Positions 27,922 through 36,715 of a DNA stretch of 64,000 nt are shown here, piece by piece; position 1 is the stretch's first letter; every line of letters starts with the position of its first letter. Both the position numbers and the translations under genes were made by a program. The DNA comes from Dyella lipolytica. GTDB taxonomy: Bacteria > Pseudomonadota > Gammaproteobacteria > Xanthomonadales > Rhodanobacteraceae. The notes under the pieces were generated by a model that was not told where the DNA came from, made no database searches, and worked only from the letters and a program-made list of their open reading frames with translations. The stretch is from positions 62,001 through 126,000 of the forward strand of contig NZ_BSNQ01000003.1 of the NCBI RefSeq assembly GCF_030160075.1, in the 5' to 3' direction.

Positions 27922-27946
27922 CCCTGATCTCGGCTGACGATCAGGG
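27922..27946. terminator. Convergent-gene hairpin, possible bidirectional terminator
   Basis: An eight-base-pair stem (ccctgatc / gatcaggg, loop of nine) lies between the ABC transporter stop and the cyclophilin stop and overlaps the latter. No T-tract follows, so termination is only a possibility. Confidence 0.4.
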
Positions 27947-28870
27947 CGGATTAGTGCGAACCGGAATATCGATGTTGCACACATCGATCTTGCCCGCGGG
28001 CAGGGTGTAGAACGCATCGCGGCGATTGCGCTTCGCTTCGATGATCGCGGCAAAGGTCGAGCTATCGGTGCGCAGCACCTGCAGCTTCTCGCGTTCGGCA
28101 GGGGGCAGGTCGGAAGCCAATGTCACCGAGATAATCGGCAGACGTTGTGCTGCCTGCGTGTAGAAGCCGAGCGGGCCGGTGCCGCGTGGAAGTCCGGAAA
28201 GATACGGCATGCCTTCGATCACGCGACCGGCGATAGCCAAGTTGCGGTCGAGTCCGCGCGGCGCCTGACCTATCACTGCGTACAACGAATTGCCATTGCC
28301 GCTATCGGGGGCAATATCGCGCGCCACGCCTACCATGCCATAACAATGCGTCAGCCACTCGCGGCCGGTGGCGGGATCGCGCGCGGCCGGAAAGCCCTCG
28401 GTGAAACCCACTTGCGGTGCGTAGACATCGCCATCGGGTAGCGGTGTCCAAGGCAGCTTGGAATCGATCGCCCGCGTGTATTCCGGCGGTAACTTGGCCT
28501 TGGCGCTGCCCAACGGTTTGATCTTGCTCTTGTCGCCGTTGTCGTCATCGTTGGGGTCGCCCCACTGGGTGACGAAATTATCCTGCACGCGGATGATCGC
28601 CAGCCCGTCGAAGTAATGTTCGTGCACCAGAGTGCGGATGTTCGCGGCATGCAGCGGGGTAAAGTCGGGCGCCAGTTCGATCACCACGCGACCCTGCGGC
28701 AATTGCATATAGAGCAGGTTGGCGGGATCCGGCGTGCGCCATTCTTCCGGCTTCGACTTCGCGATCAGTTCCTTGGCGGTCGGCGTCGGCTTCGTTGTAT
28801 CTGCCGCGGTCGGTAGAGCCAGCAGGCTGATCACGATGGCCAGTGCGATCGGAAGATGGCGCAGATGCAT
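27941..28870 (-). CDS. Secreted cyclophilin-type peptidyl-prolyl isomerase
   Basis: The 309-residue protein has a signal peptide (MHLRHLPIALAIVISLLALP, cleavage near residue 24), so it is periplasmic. The cyclophilin core includes QGRVVIELAPDFTPLHAANI, HYFDGLAIIRVQDNFVTQWGDP and the C-terminal LYAVIGQAPRGLDRNLAIAG. Long insertions (for example the acidic NDDDNGDKSK) make it larger than a single-domain PPIase. The ATG at 28870 is supported by GGGGAAG three bases upstream. It probably assists folding of exported or outer-membrane proteins. Confidence 0.85.
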   Translation of the reverse strand: MHLRHLPIALAIVISLLALPTAADTTKPTPTAKELIAKSKPEEWRTPDPANLLYMQLPQGRVVIELAPDFTPLHAANIRTLVHEHYFDGLAIIRVQDNFVTQWGDPNDDDNGDKSKIKPLGSAKAKLPPEYTRAIDSKLPWTPLPDGDVYAPQVGFTEGFPAARDPATGREWLTHCYGMVGVARDIAPDSGNGNSLYAVIGQAPRGLDRNLAIAGRVIEGMPYLSGLPRGTGPLGFYTQAAQRLPIISVTLASDLPPAEREKLQVLRTDSSTFAAIIEAKRNRRDAFYTLPAGKIDVCNIDIPVRTNPP

Positions 28871-28941
28871 GAACTTCCCCTGGAAGATGTAGTGACTTAG
28901 CACGGTATCAGAGACACCGGAAACCCGCATATCGGAGATCG

Positions 28942-30849
28942 TTAGCTAGCTTGACTCACAAAACTGGCCGTTGCTTCAGTGCGAGTGTCACCCACCGATG
29001 AACGCGCCTGACTATCGAGCCAACCCAGCCACTCACTCAGCACGATAAGCGTCCAAATCGCGCGAGCGTGATCACTGGTCCGCGCCTGGTGTTCATCGAA
29101 CAGATCCCTTGCGGCTCGAACGTTGATGCCGGCATTCAAAAGCGCCGCGCTGGACAATTGAGATTCTGCCCAGTCGCGCAGCGGCCCTCGCAACCATGCG
29201 GCCAAGGGCACAGACAGGCCGCGCTTGCGACGGGTTACCACCGATTTCGGCAAATACTCCAAGGCATAGCGCTTGAGGAATACCTTGGTGGTCAGGCCGC
29301 GGATGCGTGCCCGCACCGGCAGGGTGGCGGCGAACTCGATGACAGATTGATCCAGAAACGGAGCGCGAATCTCCACGCCGTGCAACATGCCGCCGCGATC
29401 CGCCTTCGCCATCAAGGCATCCGGCAGCGAATGCCCAAAGTCGTAACGCTGAATGGTGTCGATCAATGCCGATGGATCGTGGCGCGTATCGTCCGAGGGC
29501 GGATTGACGCCCAGTCGGCGAAGCCAATCCGGGGAGATGCTAGCGGTCCACAGCAAGTGACGCGCGAGTCCATCGAGCTCCTGGCCGCGAATAAAGCGCT
29601 TCAGCAAGAACGAAAGTGTGACCTTCTTATCGCTGGTGGGGAATTCCTCGATGAGTCGTTCCGACCAGGCCTTCATGGTTTTTGGCAGGCGCGCGTACTG
29701 ACTTGCCCAGCGGGCACCGAGGTAGGTGGGATAGCCACCGAACAACTCGTCCGCGCCTTCGCCAGCGAGCAGCACGCGCACATCCCGGGAGGCGCGCTTG
29801 GTCACCAGCGAAAGCGGTAGCCATGCAGGGTCGGCCAAAGGCTCCCCGGTGGCCTCGATCAACTCGCGCAACATGCCGGGAAATTCGTGTGCAGCGACAT
29901 TCACCGGAACGAAATCGCAGCCGAGATCATGAGCGAGTTGCGCGGCGGGTTCACCCTCGTCGAACGAGGCTTCCGAAAAACGGATGCAGTAGGCGGAGAG
30001 CTTCTTTTCAGGTCGCACGCTGCGCGCTACGGCCGTTACCAGTGCCGAATCGACGCCGCCGCTCAGCAGCACGCCGTAGTCGACATCGATATCGGTTTGT
30101 CGCGTTACCGCGTGACGAAACACCGGATCGAAGGTCTTAGGCGACGGCGCGGTCGCCGTGACCTTGCCGGTAGGGAACGTCCAATAGTCCTGGCGACGTA
30201 TACCCGAAGGCTCGACGATGATCATCTCGCCAGGGCTCACTTTGTTTATGTCTTTCACTGGGCTTCGCGGCGAGGGGCAATAGCCGGAGCGTAAATATTG
30301 AGCGAGGCCGGCTTCATCGATCTGCGGAGTGCTGTCCTGCGCCGTCAAAAGCGCCGCCATTTCCGACGCGAACCGAACCGCGTGATCCGACGCGGTGTAG
30401 TAGAGATGGCGTTCGCCGGCGCGGTCACGCGCAAGAATCAGTCGCTGATGGCGCGGATCCCACAAGGCGAGTGCGAACACGCCTTGCAGGTGTTCCAGAA
30501 AGGCGAGTCCCTTTTCCAGATAAAGCGGAGCGATCACCGCTACATCGGTGCTGAGCGTGATGTCATGCCCGGCGGCGGCGAGCGAACGCCGCAATTCGCG
30601 ATGATTGTCGATTTCGCCATTGCACGCGACGATGATGCCGGACTCGTGCTCGATCAGCGGTGGCTGTTGTTGATCCACGCCGCGGATAGCGAGGCGGTTG
30701 CTGGCGATGGCCAGGTGAGGGCGCGCGGCGAATGCGTCGCCGTGCGGCCCCCGGTGCGTCATCGCCCGGAGCATCGTTCTGCTCTTTTTGTCGAGATCCT
30801 GAATCGGATGGGCTGCATCGCGATTCAGTAGGCCGCAAATTCCACACAT
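28942..30849 (-). CDS. Asparagine synthase (glutamine-hydrolysing)-type amidotransferase
   Basis: The 635-residue enzyme starts MCGICG, with Cys2 the glutaminase nucleophile (domain about 2-210, including RLAIRGVDQQQPP and CNGEIDNHRELR). The synthetase domain has the PP-loop LLSGGVDSALVTA at 261-273 and GEGADELFGGY. Both active sites look intact. It starts 17 bases after the ArnT-like gene and ends an apparent four-gene operon with two LAB_N proteins. In such surroundings these enzymes often amidate a carboxyl on a cell-surface sugar instead of making free asparagine; that role is inferred from context. Confidence 0.88.
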   Translation of the reverse strand: MCGICGLLNRDAAHPIQDLDKKSRTMLRAMTHRGPHGDAFAARPHLAIASNRLAIRGVDQQQPPLIEHESGIIVACNGEIDNHRELRRSLAAAGHDITLSTDVAVIAPLYLEKGLAFLEHLQGVFALALWDPRHQRLILARDRAGERHLYYTASDHAVRFASEMAALLTAQDSTPQIDEAGLAQYLRSGYCPSPRSPVKDINKVSPGEMIIVEPSGIRRQDYWTFPTGKVTATAPSPKTFDPVFRHAVTRQTDIDVDYGVLLSGGVDSALVTAVARSVRPEKKLSAYCIRFSEASFDEGEPAAQLAHDLGCDFVPVNVAAHEFPGMLRELIEATGEPLADPAWLPLSLVTKRASRDVRVLLAGEGADELFGGYPTYLGARWASQYARLPKTMKAWSERLIEEFPTSDKKVTLSFLLKRFIRGQELDGLARHLLWTASISPDWLRRLGVNPPSDDTRHDPSALIDTIQRYDFGHSLPDALMAKADRGGMLHGVEIRAPFLDQSVIEFAATLPVRARIRGLTTKVFLKRYALEYLPKSVVTRRKRGLSVPLAAWLRGPLRDWAESQLSSAALLNAGINVRAARDLFDEHQARTSDHARAIWTLIVLSEWLGWLDSQARSSVGDTRTEATASFVSQAS

Positions 30850-30866
30850 CTCAAAACATGCCTTTA

Positions 30867-32366
30867 TCAGATCTGGATCAGTTCGAGCGCCTGGTCCCGC
30901 CAGGTGCCCAGGCGAGTGGCCTGGCGGACCCCGCAGCTTGTCAACGCCGGCTGCAAATCCTCAGGTTTGATGTCGGCATCGATAATCACCAGTGTAGAAC
31001 GCTCTCTGTGCAAGGCGTTACATAGCGCTTGTGCGCCTTGAGGCGAATGCCAGGGAACGCCGTAGATGGATTTGTCCAGGTACATGCGGAGCCCCCACGG
31101 CGTTTGCTCCTCGATCGAGTAGCTCTGATCCGTGTTTTCCACGAATACCACCGCCGCATACGTGTCCGGCTTCGTGATGGTGCGCAACTCCTGTGCGGCC
31201 AGACGGTTATCCACGGCGGGATGCACGTAGTAAGCGCCGATGGCCTTGCATGCCAACAGGATGACGATCCATGCAGCAAGCCATGCTCGCTGGCTCGTTT
31301 TGGTCAGATCGACGCGGTCGCGCAATGCCAGCGCCAGCATCAGCGATAGGGGCAAAAACAGCGGCAGCATATACAGCGGCAGCCGCGACTGTGCCAGGCA
31401 GAACACGATAAACGGAATCAGAAACCACATCAGCAGGAAAAGCTCGACCGAATGCTGGCTCTTCCATGCTCTCCACTTATCGGCAGACAGAGCGCTGCGC
31501 AGGCCGCGGATTAAAGCAGGCCACCAGGGGAGCGATCCCAAGACCAGCGTCGGAACATAAACGACTACCCAGCCCAGCACGCCGGCATGACGATGGTGGG
31601 CGGCCGTGAACAGGCGGTTGTAGACCTCCTCATGGAGGAAGTAGTGCAGCAGTCCCGGGAAACGCAGGATAACGATCAGGTACCAGGACAGACCCACCGC
31701 CAGAAACAGCAAAATGCCTGTAAGCGGGCACAGGCGGCGAAGTCCGCGCCAGCCGTCCCGACTCACGATGAAGGGGATCACCGCCAGCAACGGAATCAGC
31801 CCTGGCGGACCTTTGGTCAGGAACGCCAGCCCCCAGCCCAGCCACATCAGCAAGACGTAGCGCTTCCGATGCGACTCGTCATCGCCGAACGCCGCGGCCA
31901 CAAAGCCGAACATGGCCAGGGCTTCGCACAGTGTCAGGAACGCATCCGTGCTGATGATGTTGCCGGCGAGAAAGGGAGCCAGCGAGCAGCCGTACACCAG
32001 GCCCGGCAGCCACGGTTTTTCGGGTACTAGCCGCTTGCCCATCGCATAAAGCGCCAACAGCGTGAGCAGGAACGCCAGCGCATGGGGTATGCGCGCTGCC
32101 CACGTGTTGCGGCCGAAGACCTTCAGGGATGCGGCAATCATCCAGTAGGTGGTCGGCGGCTTCGAGAAATTCACCTCGTCGGGACTGTAGCCGGGCGCCA
32201 GATAGTCGCCCGAATCGAGCATCATGACGGCGGCGTCGACATAGCGCCCTTCGTCAGGGCTCCACAGCCCCCGCGTGCCCTGGAACGCAAAGCCGAGGAG
32301 GAGCCCCAGGCAAATCAGCCCGATCAGCGGCCATCGTGTGCGAGAAGCAGAGGTCGTTGATGGCAC
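30867..32366 (-). CDS. ArnT-like integral membrane glycosyltransferase (GT83/GT39)
   Basis: The 499-residue protein has about eleven membrane helices and the first periplasmic loop signature LWSPDEGRYVDAA (Asp-Glu catalytic region). GDYLAPGY and FSKPPTTYWM follow. This is the ArnT/PMT layout used to move a sugar from a polyprenyl-phosphate carrier to lipid A, LPS or protein in the periplasm. A GTG at 32366 with AAGGAAATT just upstream is preferred to a TTG at 32432. The C-terminal 100 residues form a soluble domain. Its partners are the tandem LAB_N proteins upstream and the amidotransferase downstream. Donor sugar and acceptor are unknown. Confidence 0.85.
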   Translation of the reverse strand: MPSTTSASRTRWPLIGLICLGLLLGFAFQGTRGLWSPDEGRYVDAAVMMLDSGDYLAPGYSPDEVNFSKPPTTYWMIAASLKVFGRNTWAARIPHALAFLLTLLALYAMGKRLVPEKPWLPGLVYGCSLAPFLAGNIISTDAFLTLCEALAMFGFVAAAFGDDESHRKRYVLLMWLGWGLAFLTKGPPGLIPLLAVIPFIVSRDGWRGLRRLCPLTGILLFLAVGLSWYLIVILRFPGLLHYFLHEEVYNRLFTAAHHRHAGVLGWVVVYVPTLVLGSLPWWPALIRGLRSALSADKWRAWKSQHSVELFLLMWFLIPFIVFCLAQSRLPLYMLPLFLPLSLMLALALRDRVDLTKTSQRAWLAAWIVILLACKAIGAYYVHPAVDNRLAAQELRTITKPDTYAAVVFVENTDQSYSIEEQTPWGLRMYLDKSIYGVPWHSPQGAQALCNALHRERSTLVIIDADIKPEDLQPALTSCGVRQATRLGTWRDQALELIQI

Positions 32367-32441
32367 GCGAATTTCCTTCAAAGCGCTAGCGAAGCAAAAG
32401 GGAGCGCACGGCACGTGGGTGCCTGCGCGCAAAACCGGCCA

Positions 32442-32717
32442 TCAAGGTTTCTGAGGAGATTTGTGCAGAAGTTGCAGATTGCGCAAAAAAACCAGCAAGG
32501 TCACCGTCTCGCCGATCACGAAAACCAGCTCCTGCCGATGGATGGCGTAACTGAGCACCAGCACGCCCCCGGCCACGCTCAGATACCAGAATACGCCGGG
32601 GACACGACTCTTCCCGCGCGCTTCGCTATAGAGCCATTGCACCAGGAACCTGGCGGCGAAGAAGGCCTGGCCGGCAAAGCCTGCGCCCAGCCAAAGGGTC
32701 TGCGAATCCAGCGTCAT
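32442..32717 (-). CDS. LAB_N-domain small membrane protein (second of tandem pair)
   Basis: The 91-residue protein has three membrane helices and the lipid-A-biosynthesis N-terminal (LAB_N, PF07578) pattern: LGAGFAGQAFFAARFLVQWL, SRVPGVFWYLSVAGG and VFVIGETVTLLVFLRNLQL. Its ATG overlaps the stop of its paralogue by one base (TAATG). The signatures GQ..F.ARFL.QW and P..FWY.S..GG are shared with that paralogue, and the order of the helices is the same. It lies 75 bases upstream of the ArnT-like gene. LAB_N domains belong to the MtN3/PQ-loop superfamily of small transporters, so a transport role for a lipid-linked sugar is plausible. Confidence 0.85.
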   Translation of the reverse strand: MTLDSQTLWLGAGFAGQAFFAARFLVQWLYSEARGKSRVPGVFWYLSVAGGVLVLSYAIHRQELVFVIGETVTLLVFLRNLQLLHKSPQKP

Positions 32718-33007
32718 TACGGCGCATCCTCGATGGGAGTTGCGGCACGTTCGCGCAGCCGCAATTGGAGATTGCGTGCATAGATCAGCACGCCGCAGGA
32801 CTGCCCGGCGATGAACACGGGATCCCGCTTGTACACGGCATAGCCGAGCAAGAGTGCGCCGCCGATGATGCTCATGTACCAAAAGACCATCGGTATGACA
32901 CTGTGCCGTTTGTATTCGCTATAAATCCACTGGAGCAGGAAGCGTGCGGAAAAAACGGTCTGGCCGATCAATCCCAACGCAAGCCAGCCGCTTTCTGACG
33001 TTTCCAT
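32717..33007 (-). CDS. LAB_N-domain small membrane protein (first of tandem pair)
   Basis: The 96-residue protein has three membrane helices: LALGLIGQTVFSARFLLQWI, IPMVFWYMSIIGGALLLGYA and the third helix with CGVLIYARNLQLRLRE. It is a clear paralogue of the next gene. The gene opens the apparent four-gene operon (LAB_N, LAB_N, ArnT-like transferase, AsnB-like amidotransferase). Two unequal copies side by side suggest a heterodimer, as known for the unrelated flippase pair ArnE/ArnF. Genuine LpxB is much larger and is not encoded here. Confidence 0.85.
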   Translation of the reverse strand: METSESGWLALGLIGQTVFSARFLLQWIYSEYKRHSVIPMVFWYMSIIGGALLLGYAVYKRDPVFIAGQSCGVLIYARNLQLRLRERAATPIEDAP

Positions 33008-33274
33008 CTAGGCTCTCTTGAGGTGTGTTTTTCACGTCGGCGCAGGCTTCCCCTGCCGCCGTGACGTCGTTTGCACGGTAACTATCGCGTCAAGCGTAGC
33101 AAATGTCGGTCGATATGACGCCGAAGCAGTGCCCTAAACGAGGCGGGACCCACCCCCGACCCAACCATGCACGCCGCCAGCCGAAGCCGCTCAAAGGCTT
33201 ATAAACAGGAGGTTTCACGAACTTACCGAAGCAAGTCTGGGGGTGGTTCTCGGGCGTTGCTTAGCGAAATGTTA

Positions 33275-34372
33275 TTAATTTGTAATGGACGAGGCGGGTA
33301 GGGCAGACGTCGCCTCGGCGCGATTCATCGGCTTTGGCGATGCGGCGGACGCCGTAAACAGCTTCGGCCAGGCTTCGACAACGCGCGTCGCAGCCTCCGA
33401 TGCCGAAAGCCCCTGCGTCACCAATGCGCTATTCCCGTCGCCGTAGGGGCCATAGACATTCGCGTCGGTGACGGAGAACAGACCCACCGTGGGAACGCGC
33501 GATGCCACGGACAGATGCATCACACCGCAATCGGCGCTGATCATCAGGTCAACCGCCGACATCACCGCTCCCATCCGGCGGATGCTGGTCGAGTAATAAC
33601 TGGGCCACTTCGCACCGAGCATCGACCTACCGTGCATCGGCACGATTTCCACCAGATCACACTGCGGCGCAAGCTCCTTCATCGTCTTGATAAAGTCGTC
33701 CCACCATTCTTTGGGGTAACGCTTGTTACCTGTGGCGTCGGCAAAGATGCCGATCGTGCACGTCGCATGGTGCGGCGGCAACGCCGAAAGCAACTGCTGG
33801 ATAACCGTCTTGCCGTTGGCTCGCTCGACGTCGGTCAGTCGAATATCCAGTGATGGAAATCCGAGAAATTCCCCCTGTTCGAGCGGCGAGTACCAGCGCA
33901 CAAGACTGACCGGCCGTTTGGCCATGTGTTGCGGAGCCATGGCATCGGATACGACGTGGGTCAGGCCGGCGGCGTGTTCCGAACGATCGAAGCCGACCTT
34001 GCGCCGCCCTTTGAAAATGCGAGTCAAGGTGCGGCTGAAACCCGACCCGACACACGGATCGACGATCAAGTCGTAATGCGTCTTGCGGATACGGGATATC
34101 AGCGAGAGAAAGCGGATTGGGTGCTTGAATCCGCGCCGGGGCAGGCAATAGATATTCTTCACGCTAAAGAACGTCGCAAAGACATCGGCCGCCAAATCGC
34201 CCTCCGCGACGAAATCGATTTCAGCGCCTTTGTACAGGCGCTCCAGCTCGGCGATCAAAGGCGTCATCAGCACCATATTTCCCAGCCGATGATTCGGCCG
34301 GCAAATCAGGATGCGATAAATGCCATTCCTGGGAATGGCCTCCGATGGGACGTTCGTAGGAGAGGCGTTCAA
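33275..34372 (-). CDS. Glycosyltransferase family 9 (heptosyltransferase-like)
   Basis: The 365-residue cytosolic protein has the GT9 N terminus ILICRPNHRLGNMVLMTPLI, the middle WYSPL region, and the C-terminal donor site, with ATGNKRYPKEWW and MISADCGVMHLSVASRVPTVGLF. GT9 enzymes add heptose or other sugars to the LPS core. It lies 267 bases upstream of the LAB_N operon on the same strand. In the intergenic gap I see no other gene. Acceptor and donor cannot be set by sequence alone. Confidence 0.88.
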   Translation of the reverse strand: MNASPTNVPSEAIPRNGIYRILICRPNHRLGNMVLMTPLIAELERLYKGAEIDFVAEGDLAADVFATFFSVKNIYCLPRRGFKHPIRFLSLISRIRKTHYDLIVDPCVGSGFSRTLTRIFKGRRKVGFDRSEHAAGLTHVVSDAMAPQHMAKRPVSLVRWYSPLEQGEFLGFPSLDIRLTDVERANGKTVIQQLLSALPPHHATCTIGIFADATGNKRYPKEWWDDFIKTMKELAPQCDLVEIVPMHGRSMLGAKWPSYYSTSIRRMGAVMSAVDLMISADCGVMHLSVASRVPTVGLFSVTDANVYGPYGDGNSALVTQGLSASEAATRVVEAWPKLFTASAASPKPMNRAEATSALPASSITN

Positions 34373-34625
34373 GATTCACCGTTACGAGCTGGCAGACACT
34401 ATTGCGTTTCCGACATAACCGGTCGACGTTCGCAACGTTTTTGCGATGCAGGCGGCAGCACGTCCTTCGCGGCGCAAGCGCTGAGTCTGGCGCGCCCGGC
34501 TTAGTGGGTACTTAGCGGCCTGTCGCCTTCTCATAATAGCTCATGGTGGCCGGGGGAGCGCCCAGATCGGCCTGTTTGAAGGGGTTCTGCTGGCTTAAGC
34601 AGGCCCCCACGGTTACGCCAAAAAG

Positions 34626-34654
34626 CAAAGCCCCACTGCTGAAGTGGGGCTTTG
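34626..34654 (-). terminator. Rho-independent terminator of the NHL-repeat gene
   Basis: A perfect 12-base-pair stem (caaagccccact / agtggggctttg, five-base loop) lies 29 bases past the stop of the minus-strand NHL gene. Read on the minus strand it is followed by CTTTTT. The rest of the 310-base gap (34373-34682) shows no gene that I can support. Confidence 0.85.
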
Positions 34655-34682
34655 GGCCTCAGGTCCAGGCCATTAGATGGCG

Positions 34683-35768
34683 CTAGAAGCCGAACGGCGG
34701 TGTCAGTCCCGTGAAATCGCCGATCTGCTTGGCATCGTAGGGACCGTTGAGCTCGTTGAACCCGTCGCCGGGCGAGTTGAGCGCACCTTGCTGGAACACG
34801 ATTTTTCCTGCTTTGTTGACTTCAATGACACGATCGTTGAATTGATCGCTGATCAAGGTATCGCCGTTGTGCAATCGAACCGCCCGCGTCGGTAGCGGTG
34901 TCGGGTTGCTGCCGGCCTGGGTATTGGTCAGGTATTGCCACACTACGTGGTCAGTGCCGTCGACTTCCACGATGCGGTTGTTGTTCGAGTCGCTGATGAG
35001 CGTATCGCCGTTGGGAAGGCGACTGGCAAAGGCCGCGCCGTTCACTGTGCCTTGCGCCGTGAATTGTTTGACGATCTGCAGATCAGGTTTGACCTCGATG
35101 ACGCGGTTGTTGCTTTCATCTGCAATCAGGATGTGGCCGTTTTCCAGCACCTCGCCGCTGTTGGGATTGTTGAGCTGGTTGGGACCACTGCCGGCTACAC
35201 CTGTAGTGCCGTACTGCCACACAATTTGATGATTGAGGTTGACGACGATGATGCGTTCATTGGCTTGATCCGCAATCAGCACCGCCGGCCCTGGGTGATA
35301 CGGAAAGTCGATCGTAAACAGAGCCTGCACAGGTGTATTCAATTGATTCGGGCCCGATCCTGCGACGCCTGCCTGGCCGTATTGCCAAATGATGTCTCCA
35401 TTGGGATCGACGATAAACACCCGGTTGTCGGGACAGCCGTTGACGGTATCGGAACAGCCCGGAAATCCCGGCGGCGTACCGGTGCCCGAAATCAAGGTGA
35501 GTGGGCCAAACCGTTCGGCATCGTTGGTGCCCACCACGCTGTGCGGGCCGGGAAGATCGGAGCCATTGCCGAAATGCCATACCACCTGATGCGTCTTGCG
35601 ATCGACCTCCACGACGCGGTTGTTGAACTGGTCGGCAATCAAGATATGGCCATTGTCGTTTTGTGCAGCCACCGGGTGTGCATACAGCACACTGGCGGCT
35701 ACGCCGGCCACGGCCATCGCAGTCAGCATGTGTCGAACGATTGGTTTTTGTAACAGGGTGCGTGCCAT
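34683..35768 (-). CDS. Secreted NHL-repeat beta-propeller protein
   Basis: The 361-residue protein has a signal peptide (cleavage near residue 35, before QNDNGHI). At least five NHL-like blades follow, each with a variant of GHILIADQFNNRVVEV: ILIADQ, VLIADQ, ILIADE, TLISDS and TLISDQ, with the N-R-V/I-x-E-V strand and a W-Q/H-Y/F-G strand. Such propellers bind partners or ligands and occasionally act as enzymes. Here there is no catalytic signature. The ATG at 35768 has GGAGGAG upstream. A terminator follows. Role unknown; periplasmic or secreted. Confidence 0.8.
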   Translation of the reverse strand: MARTLLQKPIVRHMLTAMAVAGVAASVLYAHPVAAQNDNGHILIADQFNNRVVEVDRKTHQVVWHFGNGSDLPGPHSVVGTNDAERFGPLTLISGTGTPPGFPGCSDTVNGCPDNRVFIVDPNGDIIWQYGQAGVAGSGPNQLNTPVQALFTIDFPYHPGPAVLIADQANERIIVVNLNHQIVWQYGTTGVAGSGPNQLNNPNSGEVLENGHILIADESNNRVIEVKPDLQIVKQFTAQGTVNGAAFASRLPNGDTLISDSNNNRIVEVDGTDHVVWQYLTNTQAGSNPTPLPTRAVRLHNGDTLISDQFNDRVIEVNKAGKIVFQQGALNSPGDGFNELNGPYDAKQIGDFTGLTPPFGF

Positions 35769-36013
35769 CGGAAACTCCTCCATGCGGGTTGTGAGGAAGC
35801 AAGTCCATCGGCGTCGCGAGCGGTACGCAAAACACGCATCGCAGAACGGCGCGAGTTTGTAGGAAGCTTTTTCGCGGACGAGCGAGACCTAGCCGCGCGC
35901 GCAGCTCCCTGTCCTTACGGGTTTGCCAATCCCCATCTTCACCAGATCGATGGGGTGTGTTGCTCAAGTAGCGTTACGAGTGATGCCTGTCACAGGCGCA
36001 AGTGTCGATATCG

Positions 36014-36706
36014 TCACCACGCATAGGAAATGCTGACGATCCAGGCGTTGCGAGTTACACCCGCGCTTGCCGGATAGCCAAAGACATAGTTGTTTGCGCC
36101 ATAAACCGTCGACCAACTCAGTTGCATGTCGCACGGCGCAAGCGCCAGGCCGACGCCCATGCGGATGTCGGAACGAAAGCGGCTGACGTGGTCGTCCGCT
36201 ACATCGCCGCCACGGCGTAGATAGCCCACGTGTCCGAACACGTACCACGGCCCCGAGAGCGTGTGGCTGTCGTTGAGTTCCGCATACAGCGCGGGATAGC
36301 CGGCGTTGAAGTAATCCGGCGCGTAATACACGCGGCCGACCAGCTGCTTGTAGGTGAGGCCAACGTAGGTTTCCGCATACGCATAAGATTCATGCCCCGT
36401 GAATCCCGTGTATCGCACCCCCGCTTCCCAACTCAGATCGGGCAGCAGGCGCTGCGCGAATCCCGCGTAACCGAGAAGCTGTGCCGCTTGAGTCGGATCG
36501 AGTCGCACGGTGGACATCACACCTCCCGCATACCAACCGCTTGCCGGCAGGTCGTAGTCAAATGCCAATTGAGCGGATGGCCGGTCATCGCTGAGAGAAA
36601 CCCCGCGAAAACGGTAATCGGAAACCAGCGTCGCGCTGCCCGTGACCTGCGCCCTGGCCTGCATCACGAACAAGGTGAGAGCGACTGCCACGACAGCTCG
36701 TAACAC
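36014..36706 (-). CDS. TorF-family putative porin (Gcw_chp)
   Basis: The 230-residue protein has a signal peptide (about 19 residues, MLRAVVAVALTLFVMQARA). A beta-rich domain opens with VTGSATLVSDYRFRGVSLSD, the mark of the Gcw_chp/TorF outer-membrane family, and ends with an aromatic C terminus (SYAW). The GTG start is nine bases after the S8 peptidase stop, so it is the last gene of the sigma operon. Members are predicted porins of unknown substrate. Being encoded with a sigma factor and a protease suggests that it is an effector or cargo of that stress circuit. Confidence 0.85.
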   Translation of the reverse strand: MLRAVVAVALTLFVMQARAQVTGSATLVSDYRFRGVSLSDDRPSAQLAFDYDLPASGWYAGGVMSTVRLDPTQAAQLLGYAGFAQRLLPDLSWEAGVRYTGFTGHESYAYAETYVGLTYKQLVGRVYYAPDYFNAGYPALYAELNDSHTLSGPWYVFGHVGYLRRGGDVADDHVSRFRSDIRMGVGLALAPCDMQLSWSTVYGANNYVFGYPASAGVTRNAWIVSISYAW

Positions 36707-36715
36707 GGGGCGTTC

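Noticed and set aside
29068-29820. Open frame of 250 codons antisense to the asparagine synthase gene
   Set aside because: The amidotransferase is unambiguous; the antisense product has no domain.
32367-32432. Longer N terminus of the ArnT-like protein from a TTG
   Set aside because: The GTG at 32366 has a good ribosome-binding site; the extension is unlike a leader for a membrane protein.
32442-33007. Truncated lpxB (lipid-A-disaccharide synthase)
   Set aside because: Both proteins are complete three-helix LAB_N proteins with their own starts and stops and carry no glycosyltransferase domain.
34935-35753. Open frame antisense to the NHL-repeat gene
   Set aside because: Its internal repetition (DDAVV, ICNQD and similar) is the reverse reading of the NHL blades.
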